A stretch of 64,000 nt of DNA from Craspedostauros australis (Eukaryota; Bacillariophyta; Bacillariophyceae; Mastogloiales; Achnanthaceae): NCBI GenBank assembly GCA_026770025.1, contig JAMXDE010000052.1, positions 1-64,000 on the forward strand, given 5' to 3'. Positions within the stretch are counted from its first letter, which is position 1; the number at the start of each line of letters is the position of its first letter. A model generated the notes under the pieces. The model ran no database searches. It saw only the letters and a list, made by a program, of their open reading frames with translations, and was not told the origin of the DNA. The position numbers and the translations under genes are program-made. Shown piece after piece: positions 10,695-25,396 of this stretch.

Positions 10695-13600
10695 GATGAT
10701 CTGCGTGGTAATGGCGAATCATTTCTGATGTAGATGCCGTCGCCATCCCACTGCAACTCTCTAGATCACCGAGGCGGCGCCTGAATCCACATGACGCCTG
10801 TGTGTCGGCATCATTGCAGTTGTGCACACATCTCAAAATGTGAGCGGACTCAAGTCCACGACTGTTCCCAAGCTGGACTCAGACCTGGACAAAAAGAAAT
10901 ACCGATCGGTCAGTTCGCGCCAAAAGCATCGGGCCACATCCTCAGTGCGCCGAGAATGTGCGCATCCTCCAACGCATGATCCTTCGTGGGGCCATGCTCC
11001 TATGCGACAATCATCGATCGACAATGCTCAACCAAAGACATTCAGTCTCCCAAGTAATTCGATCACTGGACGCTATCCTATCAGACTCAATTTTCAGCAT
11101 ATCAACACATCCGTTTGGTTTCTCATCCGTTTCACTGAGCACACACACACGCTCCTCGCGCTTGCCCGCGGTGTATGGCAATTATCAGACCATCAGCTTC
11201 CGCACCTCAGTCAACTAGTCATAAAACCCAAGTAGCTGTATTCTAAGACCGCGATCTATCACATAGTAGTCAGATCATTTTGGGGGTACCAGCTACATAC
11301 ACTTTTGATCCGCTGCATCACGCGGTTACGTTCCGGGTCATTGGTACGTATGTGCCTACGGACATGCAATTCAGAGGACTACGTTGTGACCTTGAGGACC
11401 ATCTCCAACCATTCGCGGCATGTATCAACGCAATAGCCACGCTACGAACACTCGACCACGTATTCGTTACTTTTGGAATGCGGTTCACAAGAAACAACCA
11501 GACGGACCAAGGAACAACGCCAACAGCACAAAAGAATGAAGTTATGCTTTCGCGGCGACGGCCACCAATCCCATGATCATTGCGAGCCCATGCAATTGAA
11601 GTATGATCGGTCGTGACACATTGCGATCTTGCTGCAGATTCCATTTTTCACAGCCGGCACATATTCAAGGACACGGAGAGCACCATCCGCATCATCCCCG
11701 CAACAAACGTAATAAGTAGGCTACCGCAAGAGAGCTGCTGTCCATTTTCCTGCTATACTCAGCTTGCTGCCGTAGTTCATGGTGATTGCAGTCTCAGCCA
11801 TTCGTGTTTTGCATGATATTTTGCAGGGATTTTGAACTAGCATTTTGCTCTACAGGGAACAAAAAGTGACGAGTCAATGGTTCAGCTGGCTATGGCGCAC
11901 TTTTTTGCCCGTCTGGACTCCAACCTGTGAAGTGACGTCGCTCACTTTTTGCCACTTTGGAGGTGCGCGCCAGTCGCTGGCGATCGTTTTACTCTCCATC
12001 CTTGGGTGCACTCGTCTCTCACCCATGGAACCGTCCTGCCAGGTGTGTGCATGGCTGCCACAAATGAAAGTTGTACAAATGCTTGGGCTCCTATCACCAA
12101 CAATAGGTCGTGCGGTGTTGTTTTCATTTTGTTCCATTTCTGCATTCGAATATTGGTGTTGTCATTGCTGTTTTCGTTCCATGCTGGGTGCTCCACTTGT
12201 GCCATGGAACTATGCAGCACATGTGCCAACTTTCTTGTAAAAGGGTGAAAGGCTGATTTATGATTACTTGACTGTCGTCTTCTGATTGCAGCGCGAGAGT
12301 GAGCGATGCCCTGCATGTACCGTGCGATGGCCCGAGATGTCAGCTCTTGATTGTAGTAGAGCTGTGAACGGAACAGGATGACTGATGGCTCTGACGTTGC
12401 TGGTCTGATGATCAAAGAAGGACAACGATGCTGCATGATGTTGTGTCATGCACGAGGATCTGGGAACCGATGTAGAGGGTTTTTCTGAGGCGGCAACAAT
12501 CCAGAAAGTCCGTGGCGAAACGGTCTGGATAGCTCATATGTCGCATCTAGCGCATCGCGTGGGAGCAATTGGCAGCTCGAAACGAAGCACTTTTTGAAGG
12601 TCAAGACTCGGCTGAAGCCGGAATAAATCAAGCTCTTCGCAATAGATCAGAATCATTTCGTCTCCGCCGCGAGCACCATCGGCCCACTCACCATAGGATT
12701 CAACGGACGGCACCAACAGCAGACGCGCACATAGCGCAGGTCGCGATATGGGTCGAGCAAACCACACAGATGTTGCATGAACCGACTGCCTCTGGCACCC
12801 TGTTCATGTGGCTGAAGCGCAGAAGACGCGCTCATCCAACCCCGGCCTAAAATGTAAAGCAGCCGCATACACGACAGCTCGCACATTCACTGAATGCATA
12901 CAACAATCAACAGATTCTGTGCTCCCTTAGTGTCCGGCGCGAAGTTGAAAGGAGGCGGAGGGAAGCGCCTCCAGCGCAGCCCCATAAGAGAGTTTGATCT
13001 TTGCATTATTTATTTGCTCATGCACAAGGATCTGAAGCTTCAAGGAACATGACAGACGACGTAGGATGATGGAGGGAGTTGCAATTTTCGGGGCGAGGTT
13101 GGTGATGGCGCCATTTGTTGATTGGTATCTTTCATCGAGTCCCCAGTCACGGACTACTGACAACTCCATCGACTCCCACAACTTTGCCGCATGCGTTCAC
13201 AAAATACGATCGGGCACTGTGCCATGCATGGACGTGGTCGATCGGGACGGCTCGTACTCGCATATGCCCGATGATAGTGCCGATACGCATCAAAGTATTG
13301 CTTGCGTTTTGTTGCTGTAGACTGGCTCAGATCAGCCTACATTGGTGCATCCATCCGTCCGAGAGGCATTGAGGTTGCAGGCTATGCACATGCTGATATG
13401 GGTATGGGTATCCAACCATTCAGGTCTTTGCGGAGGCTTCAGGAGCAGATCAAGGGCGTTGATACACCTATGAGCGCCCCCTGCATACAACACAGTTTGA
13501 TGGACGTCCTGAGATTGATGATTCCAATGGGGATTTGTTCAGATATGGTTCATGTTGGCAGTTCCTGGATGGTGTCACATGAATGCAAAGTTTGAAGGAG

Positions 13601-13769
13601 CCGGTATTCGAAGATGCAAATGCAGCAAATAACCACATGGAAAGTGTCCGGGAGAGGTCCAAGGATAAGCTCAAGATGATTTCATTCCTCCAAATTGATC
13701 AGTGCAGTGCAGATATAGGCCGGTTTGACCCACAGTGGCGTTCGACGATCGGTGTCATCGTGTGTACGA
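10695..13769. other. 3-kb stretch without supported gene
   Basis: Many short frames exist on both strands, the longest of 130-164 codons around 11845-12436. None shows a recognisable domain, and overlapping frames on opposite strands are equally long, as expected by chance. The last part (13583-13770) runs into degenerate satellite sequence. Confidence 0.5.
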
Positions 13770-16700
13770 GGAACATGAAGGTTTCAACCCCTTACGCAAG
13801 TAAAGAAAGCGTACAAACCCACGGAATATGCCGATGGAAAGGCCTTGGATGGGTCCCAATCGGTTGCATGCCTTCGGACTGGTCATTCCCATGCATGAGT
13901 AGCAAAATCGCGAAACACCGAGGAGCTGAATATTCATCGTTGCGTGCATGACCAAATTGGACCGGAGTGACCCCTAAATATACATTGGCGACCTATAACC
14001 ACTCGGAACGTGCCCATCGGGGACCACACCATGGCCCACTATTGTTGGTTTGCTCGCGCATTGATCATTCCTATGTACATCTGGCCAGAACACGATATTC
14101 AGTGTTGCCGAATATTCAGCTTCATGTGTGTGACGCAATTTGACCGCAGGATCCCCTAAATATGCAATGGCAGCCTATAACCACTCGGAACGCACCCATT
14201 GGGGACCATACCATCGTCCCCCATCGTTGGTTTGCCCGCGCATTGACCATTCCTATGCACTTCTGGCCAGAACACGATATTCAGTGGCGCTGAATATTCA
14301 CTGTCATATGTATCACCAAATTTGACCGGAGGATCCCTTAAATATGCATTGGCGACCTATAACCACTCGGAACACACCCAACAGGGGCCATACCACGGCC
14401 CACCATCGTTGGTTTGCTCGCGCATTGATCATTCCCATGCAATTCTGGCCAGAACACGATATACATTGCCTCTGAATATTCACTGTCATATGAATCACCA
14501 AAATTGACCGCAGAACCCCTAAATACGTAATGACGGCCTATAACCACTTGGAACACACCCATTGGGGACCATACCATGGCTCACCATCGTTGGTTTGCTC
14601 GGGCATTGGTCATTCCTATGCACTTCTGGCCAGAACACGATATTCAGTGGTGCTGAATATTCACTGTCATATGAATCACCAAAATTGACCGCAGGATCCC
14701 TTAAATATGTAATGGCGGTCTATAACCACTTGGAACGCACCCATTGGGGACCATACCATCGTCCCCCGTTGTTGGTTTGCTCGCGCATTGACCATTCCTA
14801 TGTACATCTATCCAGAACACGATATACATTGCCTCTGAATATTCACTGTCATATGAATCACCAAAATTGACCGCAGAACCCCAAAATATGTAATGGCGGC
14901 CTATAACCACTTGGAACGCACCCATTGGGGACCATACCATCGTCCCCCATTGTTGGTTTGCTCGCGCATTGATCATTCCTATGCACTTCTGGCCAGAACA
15001 CGATATTCAGTGGTGCTGAATATTCACTGTCATATGAATCACCAAAATTGACCGCAGGATCCCTTAAATATGCAATGACGGCCCATAACAACTTGGAACG
15101 CACCCATTGGGGACCATACTATGGCCCACCATCGTTGGTTTGCTCGCGGATCGATCATTCCTATGTACATCTAGCCAGAACATGATATTCAGTGATGCTG
15201 AATATTCACAGTCATATGAATCACCAAAATTGGACGGAGGGACCTCTAAATACGTAATGGCGGTCTATAACAACTTGGAACGCACCCATTGGGGACCATA
15301 CTATGGCCCACCATCGTTGGTTTGCTCGCGGATCGATCATTCCTATGTACATCTAGCCAGAACATGATATTCAGTGCTGCTGAATATTCAACTTCATATG
15401 TATCACCAAAATTGACCGCAGAACCCCAAAATATGTAATGGTGGCATATAATCACTCGGAACGCACCCATCGGGGGCCATACCATCGTCCCCCGTTGTTG
15501 GTTTGCTCGCGCATTGATCATTCCTATGTACATCTGTCCAGAACACGATATTCAGTGGCGCTGAATATTCACTGTCATATGAATCACCAAAATTGACCGC
15601 AGAACCCCTAAATACGTAATGACGGCCTATAACCACTTGGAACGCACCCATTGGGGACCATACCATGGCCCACCATCGTTGGTTTGCTCGCGCATTGATC
15701 ATTCCTATCTACATCTGGCCAGAACACGATATTCAGTGGTGCTGAATATTCAACTTCATGTGTGTGACGAAATTGGACGGAGGCACGCTTAAATATGCAA
15801 TGACGGTCTATAATCACTTGGAACGCACCCACCGGGGACCATACCATGGCCCACCATCGTTGGTTTGCTCGCGCATTGACCATTCCTATGCACTTCTGTT
15901 CAGAACACGATATTCAGTGGTGCTGAATATTCAACTTCATATGAATCACCAAATATGACCGGAGGATCCTATAAATACGTAATTACGACCTATAACCACT
16001 TGGAACGCACCCATTGGGGACCATACCATGGCCTACCATCGTTGGTTTGCTCGCGCATTGATCATTTGTATGTACATCTATCCAGAGCACGATATTCAGT
16101 GGCGCTGAATATTCACTGTCATATGAATCACCAAATTCGACGGAGTGACCCCTAAATATGCAATGACGGCCTATAACCACTTGATACGCACCCATTGGAG
16201 ACCATACCATCGTCCCCCGTTGTTGGGTTGCTCGCGCATTGACCATTCCCATGTACATCTATCCAGAACACGATATTCAGTGGTGCTGAATATTCAACTT
16301 CATATGAATCACCAAATTGGACGGAGAGACCTCTAAATATACGATTACGGCCTATAACCACTTGGGACGTACCCATTGGGGACCATACCATCGTCCTCCA
16401 TTGTTGGTTTGCTTGCGGATCGATCATTCCTATGCACTTCTAGCCAGTACACGATATTCAGTGTTGCCGAATATTCACAGTCATATGAATCACGAAATTG
16501 GACGGAGAGACCTCTATATATGCATTGGCGACCTATAACCACTCGGAACGCACCCATTGGGGACCGTACCATCGTCCCCCATCGTTGGTTTGATCGCGCA
16601 TTGATCATTCCTATGTACATCTGGCCAGAACACGATATTCAGTGGTGCTGAATATTCACCATCATATGAATCACCAAATTGGACCGGAGTGACCTCTAAA

Positions 16701-18814
16701 TATACGATTACGACGTATAACCACTCGGAACGCACCCATTGGGGACCATACCATCGTCCCCCATTGTTGGTTTGCTCGCGCATTGACCATTCCTATGTAC
16801 ATCTGTCCAGAACACGATATTCAGTGGTGCTGAATATTCACTGTCATATGAATCACCAACTTTGACCGCAGAACCTCTATATATGCAATGACGGCCTGTA
16901 ACCACTCGGAACGCACCCATGGGGACCATACCATGGCCCACCATCGTTGATTTGCTCGCGCATTGATCATTCCTATGTACATCTGGCCAGAACACGATAT
17001 ACATTGCCTCTGAATATTCACCATCATCTGAATCACCAAATTTGACCGGAGGACGCCTTAAATATGCATTGGCGACCTATAACCACTTGGAACGCACCCA
17101 TTGGGGACCATACCATAGCCCACAATCGTTGGTTTGCTCGCGGATCGATCATTCCTATGCACTTCTAGCCAGAACACGATATTCAGTGTTGCCGAATATT
17201 CACAGTCATATGAATCACCAAATATGACCGGAGGACCCCATAAATATGCAATGGCGGTCTATAACCACTAGGAACGCACCCATTGGGGACCATACCATGG
17301 CCCACCATCGTTGGTTTGCTCGCGCATTGATCATTCCCATGCAATTCTGGACAGAACACGATATACATTGCCTCTGAATATTCACCATCATATGAATCAC
17401 CAACTTTGACCGCAGAACCTCTATATATGCAATGGCGGTCTATAACCACTCGGAACGCACCCATTGGGGACCACACCATGGCCCACCATCGTTGCCTTGC
17501 TCGCGCATTGATCATTCCTATGTACATCTGGCCAGAACACGATATACATTGCCTCTGAATATTCACCATCATCTGAATCACCAAATTTGACCGGAGGACG
17601 CCTTAAATATGCATTGGCGACCTATAACCACTTGGAACGCACCCATTGGGGACCATACCATCGTCCCCCATTGTTGGTTTGCTCGCGCATTGACCATTCC
17701 TATGTACATCTGTCCAGAACACGATATTCAGTGGTGCTGAATATTCACTGTCATATGAATCACCAACTTTGACCGCAGAACCTCTAAATATGCAATGGCG
17801 GTCTATAACCACTCGGAACGCACCCATGGGGGACCATATCATTGCCCACTATCGTTGATTTGCTCGCGCATTGATGACTCCTATGTACATCTAGCCAGAA
17901 CACGATATTCAGTGGTGCTGAATATTCACCATCATATGAATCACCAAATTGGACCGGAGTGACCTCTAAATATACGATTACGACCTATAACCACTCGGAA
18001 CGCACCCATGGGGGACCATACCATGGCCCACCATCGTTGGCTTGCTCGCGCATTGATCATTCCTATGTACATCTAGCCAGAACACGATATTTAGTGGTGC
18101 TGAATATTCACAGTCATATGAATCACGAAATTGGACGGAGTGACCTCAAAATATGTAATTACGACCTATAACCACTAGGAACGCACTCATTGGGGACCAT
18201 ACCATCGTCCCCCATCGTTGGTTTGATCGCGCATTGATCATTCCTATGTACATCTGGCCAGAACACGATATTCAGTGGTGCTGAATATTCACAGTCATAT
18301 GAATCACCAAATTGGACCGGAGGATCCTATAAATACGTAATTACGACCTATAACCACTCGGAACACACCCATGGGGGACCATACCATGGCCCCCCATCGT
18401 TGGTTTGCTCGCGCATTGATCATTCCTATGTACATCTGTCCAGAACACGATATTTAGTGGTGCTGAATATTCACAGTCATATGAATCACGAAATTGGACG
18501 GAGTGACCTCAAAATATGTAATTACGACCTATAACCACTAGGAACGCACTCATTGGGGACCATACCATCGTCCCCCATCGTTGGTTTGATCGCGCATTGA
18601 TCATTCCTATGTACATCTGGCCAGAACACGATATTCAGTGGTGCTGAATATTCACAGTCATATGAATCACCAAATTGGACCGGAGGATCCTATAAATACG
18701 TAATTACGACCAATAACCACTCGGAACACACCCATGGGGGACCATACCATGTCCCACCATCGTTGGTTTGCTCGCGCATTGATCATTCCTATGTACATCT
18801 GTCCAGAACACGAT

Positions 18815-19560
18815 ATTTAGTGGTGCTTGCTCGCGCAAGCGTTGGTTTGCTCGCGCATTGATCATTCCTATGTACATCTGTCCAGTAACACGATATTTAG
18901 TGGTGCTTTAAATATGCATTGGCGACCTATTATCACTTTCATATGTAACATTCTTTACACAATTGACCGGAGTGACCCCTGAATATGCAATGGCGGCCTA
19001 TAACCGTTGGTTTGCTCGCGCATTGATCATTCCTATGTACATCTGTCCAGAACACGATATTTAGTGGTGCTGAATATTCACTGTCATATGTAACACCAAA
19101 TTGACCGGAGTGACCCCTGAATATGCAATGGCGGCCTATAACCACTAGGAACACACCCATTGGGGACCATACCATGGCCCCCCATCGTTGGTTTGCTCGC
19201 GCATTGATCATTCCTATGTACATCTAGCCAGAACACGACATTCAGTGGCGCTGAATATTCAACTTCATGTGTATCACCAAATTGGACGGAGAGACCTCTA
19301 AATATGTAATTACGACCTATAACCACTCGGAACGATATTCACCTTCATGTGGGGACCATACCATCGTCCATACCATGGCCCAATATCGTTGGTTTGCTCG
19401 CGCATTGATCATTCCTATGTACATCTGTCCAGAACACGATATTTAGTGGTGGGGACCATACCATGGCCCACCAGCGTTGATTTTCTCGCGCATTGATCCT
19501 TTACATGTACATCTGGCCAGAACATGAATCACGAAATTGGACGGAGTGACGGAGTGACCT
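18815..19560. repeat. Rearranged block inside the satellite
   Basis: Regular spacing breaks down here. Partial monomers are joined out of order, the GCTCGCGC core is directly repeated, and a near-palindrome GCTTGCTCGCGCAAGC lies at about 18826-18841. Normal periodicity resumes after 19560, where a monomer seen at 18131 and 18493 reappears. Confidence 0.85.
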
Positions 19561-20270
19561 CAAAATATGTAATTACGACCTATAACCACTAGGAACGCAC
19601 TCATTGGGGACCATACCATCGTCCCCCATCGTTGGTTTGATCGCGCATTGATCATTCCTATGTACATCTGGCCAGAACACGATATTCAGTGGTGCTGAAT
19701 ATTCACAGTCATATGAATCACCAAATTGGACCGGAGGATCCTATAAATACGTAATTACGACCTATAACCACTCGGAACACACCCATGGGGGACCATACCA
19801 TGGCCCCCCATCGTTGGTTTGCTCGCGCATTGATCATTCCTATGTACATCTGTCCAGAACACGATATTTAGTGGTGCTGAATATTCACTTTCATATGTAA
19901 CACCAAATTGACCGGAGTGACCCCTGAATATGCAATGGCGGCCTATAACCACTAGGAACACACCCATTGGGGACCATACCATGGCCCCCCATCGTTGGTT
20001 TGCTCGCGCATTGATCATTCCTATGTACATCTAGCCAGAACACGACATTCAGTGGCGCTGAATATTCAACTTCATGTGTATCACCAAATTGGACGGAGAG
20101 ACCTCTAAATATGTAATTACGACCTATAACCACTCGGAACGCACCCATTGGGGACCATACCATCGTCCCCCATTGTTGGTTTGCCCGCGCATTGATGACT
20201 CCTATGTACATCTAGCCAGAACACGATATTCAGTGGTGCTGAATATTCACCATCATATGAATCACCAAAT

Positions 20271-22811
20271 TGGACCGGAGTGACCTCTAAATATACGATT
20301 ACGACCTATAACCACTCGGAACGCACCCATTGGGGACCATACCATCGTCCCCCATTGTTGGTTTGCTCGCGGATCGATCATTCCTATGTACATCTGGCCA
20401 GAACACGATATTCAGTGGTGCTGAATATTCACCATCATATGAATCACCAAATTGGACCGGAGTGACCTCTAAATATACGATTACGACCTATAACCACTCG
20501 GAACGCACCCATTGGGGACCATACCATCGTCCCCCCATCGTTGGTTTGCCCGCGCATTGATGACTCCTATGTACATCTAGCCAGAACACGATATTCAGTG
20601 GTGCTGAATATTCACTGTCATATGAATCACCAACTTTGACCGCAGAACCTCTAAATATGCAATGGCGGTCTATAACCACTCGGAACGCACCCATGGGGGA
20701 CCATACCATGGCCCACCATCGTTGGTTTGCTCGCGGATCGATCATTCCTATGTACATCTGGCCAGAACACGATATTCAGTGGTGCTGAATATTCACCATC
20801 ATATGAATCACCAAATTGGACCGGAGTGACCTCTAAATATACGATTACGACCTATAACCACTCGGAACGCACCCATTGGGGACCATACTATCGTCCCCCA
20901 TCGTTGGTTTGCCCGCACATTGATGACTCCTATGTACATCTAGCCAGAACACGATATTCAGTGGTGCTGAATATTCACTGTCATATGAATCACCAACTTT
21001 GACCGCAGAACCTCTAAATATGCAATGGCGGTCTATAACCACTCGGAACACACCCATGGGGGACCATACCATGGCCCACCATCGTTGGTTTGCTCGCGGA
21101 TCGATCATTCCTATGTACATCTGGCCAGAACACGACATTCAGTGGCGCTGAATATTCAACTTCATGTGTATCACCAAATTGGACGGAGAGACCTCTAAAT
21201 ATGTAATTACGACCTATAACCACTCGGAACGCACCCATTGGGGACCATACCATCGTCCCCCATCGTTGGTTTGCTCGCACATTGATCATTCCTATGTACA
21301 TCTGGCCAGAACACGACATTCAGTGGCGCTGAATATTCAACTTCATGTGTATCACCAAATTGGACGGAGAGACCTCTAAATATGTAATTACGACCTATAA
21401 CCACTCGGAACGCACCCATTGGGGACCATACCATCGTCCTCCATTGTTGGTTTGCCCGCGCATTGATGACTCCTATGTACATCTAGCCAGAACACGATAT
21501 TCAGTGGTGCTGAATATTCACCATCATATGAATCACCAAATTGGACCGGAGTGACCTCTAAATATACGATTACGACCTATAACCACTCGGAACGCACCCA
21601 TTGGGGACCATACCATCGTCCCCCATTGTTGGTTTGCTCGCGGATCGATCATTCCTATGTACATCTGGCCAGAACACGATATTCAGTGGTGCTGAATATT
21701 CACCATCATATGAATCACCAAATTGGACCGGAGTGACCTCTAAATATACGATTACGACCTATAACCACTCGGAACGCACCCATTGGGGACCATACCATCG
21801 TCCCCCATCGTTGGTTTGCCCGCGCATTGATGACTCCTATGTACATCTAGCCAGAACACGATATTCAGTGGTGCTGAATATTCACTGTCATATGAATCAC
21901 CAACTTTGACCGCAGAACCTCTAAATATGCAATGGCGGTCTATAACCACTCGGAACGCACCCATGGGGGACCATACCATGGCCCACCATCGTTGGTTTGC
22001 TCGCGGATCGATCATTCCTATGTACATCTGGCCAGAACACGATATTCAGTGGTGCTGAATATTCACCATCATATGAATCACCAAATTGGACCGGAGTGAC
22101 CTCTAAATATACGATTACGACCTATAACCACTCGGAACGCACCCATTGGGGACCATACCATCGTCCCCCATCGTTGGTTTGCCCGCACATTGATGACTCC
22201 TATGTACATCTAGCCAGAACACGATATTCAGTGGTGCTGAATATTCACTGTCATATGAATCACCAACTTTGACCGCAGAACCTCTAAATATGCAATGGCG
22301 GTCTATAACCACTCGGAACACACCCATTGGGGACCATACCATCGTCCCCCATTGTTGGTTTGCTCGCGGATCGATCATTCCTATGTACATCTGGCCAGAA
22401 CACGACATTCAGTGGCGCTGAATATTCAACTTCATGTGTATCACCAAATTGGACGGAGAGACCTCTAAATATGTAATTACGACCTATAACCACTCGGAAC
22501 GCACCCATTGGGGACCATACCATCGTCCCCCATCGTTGGTTTGCTCGCACATTGATCATTCCTATGTACATCTGGCCAGAACACGACATTCAGTGGCGCT
22601 GAATATTCAACTTCATGTGTATCACCAAAATTGACCGCAGAACCCCTAAATATGTAATTACGACCTATAACCACTCGGAACGCACCCATTGGGGACCATA
22701 CCATCGTCCCCCATCGTTGGTTTGCTCGCACATTGATCATGCCTATGTACATCTGGCCAGAACACGACATTCAGTGGCGCTGAATATTCAACTTCATGTG
22801 TATCACCAAAT
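20271..22811. repeat. Higher-order repeat, two units of seven monomers
   Basis: The block 20271-21541 is repeated almost exactly at 21541-22811. Positions 20280, 20330 and 20727 recur at 21551, 21601 and 21997, an offset of about 1270 bp or seven monomers, with the same order of monomer variants. Confidence 0.85.
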
Positions 22812-24235
22812 TGGACGGAGAGACCTCTAAATATGTAATTACGACCTATAACCACTCGGAACGCACCCATTGGGGACCATACCATCGTCCCCCATCGTTG
22901 GTTTGCTCGCACATTGATCATTCCTATGTACATCTGGCCAGAACACGATATTCAGTGGTGCTGAATATTCACTGTCATATGAATCACCAAATATGACCGG
23001 AGGATCCTATAAATACGTAATTACGACCAATAACCACTCGGAACGCACCCATGGGGGACCATATCATTGCCCACTATCGTTGGTTTGCTCGCGTATTGAT
23101 CATTCCTATGCACTTCTGTCCAGAACACGATATTCAGTGGCGCTGAATATTCAACTTCATGTGTATCACCAAATTGGACGGAGTGACCTCTAAATATGTA
23201 ATTACGACCTATAACCACTCGGAACGCACCCATTGGGGACCATACCATCGTCCACCATTGTTGGTTTGCTCGCGCATTGATCATTCCTATGTACGTCTGG
23301 CCAGAACACGATATTCAGTGGTGCTGAATATTCACTGTCATATGAATCACCAAATTGGACCGGAGGACGCCTTAAATATGCAGTGGCGGCCTAAAACCAC
23401 TTGGAACGCACCCATTGGAGACCATACCATCGTCCCCCATTGTTGGTTTGCTCGCGCATTGACCATTCCTATGTACATCTGGCCAGAACACGATATTCAA
23501 TGGTGCTGAATATTCAACTTCGAGTGTATCACCAGATTGGACGGAATGACTTCTAAATATGCAATGACGGTCTATAGCCACTTGGAACGCACCCATTGGG
23601 GACCATACCATGGCCCACTATCGTTGGTTTGCTCGCGGATCGATCATTCCTATGTACATCTGGCCAGAACACGATATTCAGTGGCGCTGAATATTCACCA
23701 TCATATGAATCACCAAATTGGACCGGAGGACGCCTTAAATATGCAATGGCGGCCTATAACCACTCGGAACGCACCCATTGGGGACCATACCATCGTCCTC
23801 CATTGTTGGTTTGCTCGCGGATCGATCATTCCTATGTACATCTGGCCAGAACACGATATTCAGTGCTGCTGAATATTCACAGTCATATGAATCACCAAAT
23901 TTGACCGGAGGCACGCTTAAATATGCAATGACGGTCTATAACCACTTGGAACGCACTCATGGGGGACCATACCATGGCCCACCATCGTTGGTTTGCTTGC
24001 GCATTGATCATTCCTATGTACATCTGGCCAGAACACGATATTCAGTGTTGCTGAATATTCACTGTCATATGTAACACCAAATTGGACGGAGGGACCCCTA
24101 AATATGCAATGACGGTCTATAACCACTTGGAACGCACCCATGGGGGACCATACCATGGTCCACCATCGTTGGTTTGCTTGCGCATTGATCATTTACATGC
24201 AAGTCTAGAGAGACACATTGGAATGTTTGGTGGTG

Positions 24236-25396
24236 CCGGGCCAGTGTTGTCATTGAGCCAGTTTCTGCACAATGTTACCAATTTCCGCCACTAGCACTGT
24301 GCCCCGGACGGCTTAAACTATTATTCCCACCATTGAGTCTGCTGGTGCCTTCGGCATGCCTTTTCATCTCACCCTATCGTAGCATACATCATGCGTATAG
24401 AGCCTGTGTTCACATCATTCGTGCACGGTCCAAGCGTTTCAAAATCCGCTCGTAGTATTCAAGATGTGTGAACGAACGATTTATCAACTTCATAAACAGT
24501 CCCAAGCATGATCAAACCATGTGGCTTTGACGTGACGGAACGCACACGCTAATATATCGAGCTTAGAGATATTCAGGGTGACTGAATCGTATCGTGTTTG
24601 GTGCGCGTCTGTCTGTCTGGTTGCGAAGTACGTTTCGAACAAAACGCAAATGGAAATTCGAAGTTTTTGAAGTCATGTCAGTCTATTTTTACGGTGCGAC
24701 CTAAACTGCTAAAAAGAGAGTCTGTCGCAGTACATGCTCATGATTGAGCCTTTTGGTTGTGTGCCACGTCAGTTTATCTCGGACTAACTATGGGTTCTTC
24801 ATGAGATACTATGATTGAGGTTGGAGTTACGGCCGATACCACGAAGGCATGGTACTTTTCGAAGTGTTGACCCGAAACTTCGAAAAGAAGAGAATGCTCA
24901 ATGCTCTCCTTTGCCTTCTTGTTGGATCATCGAGCGGCCGCTGTCCGGGCGGGTCTTCGCGTTTGGTGCCACAGAGATGAACACGAATGCGGGACGGAAA
25001 TCCAACCAACCTCTCTCGTTCGAGTTTGGAGTGCGAACACTCAGATACCAACAATCGACCAAACCGATCAACCGACAAAAAGACATAATCGACTAGTACG
25101 AATAAATAAAACCTCACAAATCAAATCAAATCAAATCAAACAGACAAAATGGAAATGAGAACTTGGTGTGTTGTTCATGATCTTGCGAACGTGAGAAAGG
25201 CGAAGGGTCTCCACAACACGCCCTCGTCCTTTGTGTCCATCCACAACCTGCGATGATGGACTCTCCCAAATGACCATGGGCACAGCAGAACGCTCTGCTT
25301 TCTGTCACAACTGCTTGTGCACATGGCACGAAGACTGCTCAACATACATGTGATACCACACACGCACACCACAGTGCACCACACAAGATTGGAACG
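24236..25396. other. Satellite right flank, no supported gene
   Basis: Unique-looking sequence follows the array. The best frame (24815-25096) shows no recognisable motif and overlaps equally long frames on the other strand. Confidence 0.4.
25116..25140. repeat. AAATC microsatellite
   Basis: About four to five tandem copies of AAATC on the plus strand. Confidence 0.85.

Larger units (their letters stand above)
13770..24235. repeat. Satellite array, about 181-bp monomer
   Basis: Roughly 55 head-to-tail monomers. Each contains, in order: CTATAACCACT(C/T)GGAACGC, ACCCATTGGGGACCATACCA, a GTTGGTTTGCTCGCGCATTGATCATTCCTATG-like core, CCAGAACACGATATTCAG, GTGGTGCTGAATATTCA, and TCATATGAATCACCAAATT. 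The period is 181-182 bp, measured for example between 20271 and 20453 and between matching points at 21164 and 21345. Monomers differ by scattered substitutions. The first, near 13770-13955, is degenerate and the last fades at about 24200-24235. Because 181 is not a multiple of three, open frames of about 60-106 codons arise on both strands and shift at every monomer; they are not genes. Confidence 0.97.

Noticed and set aside
11845-12436. Opposed frames of 131 and 164 codons
   Set aside because: No domain, no signal peptide I trust, and no splice partners.
13770-24235. CRISPR-like array
   Set aside because: The repeats are contiguous long monomers without unique spacers, and the genome is eukaryotic.
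13770-24300. Dozens of open frames of 60-116 codons on both strands within the satellite
   Set aside because: They repeat with the 181-bp period, shift frame at each monomer because 181 is not divisible by three, and exist equally on both strands.
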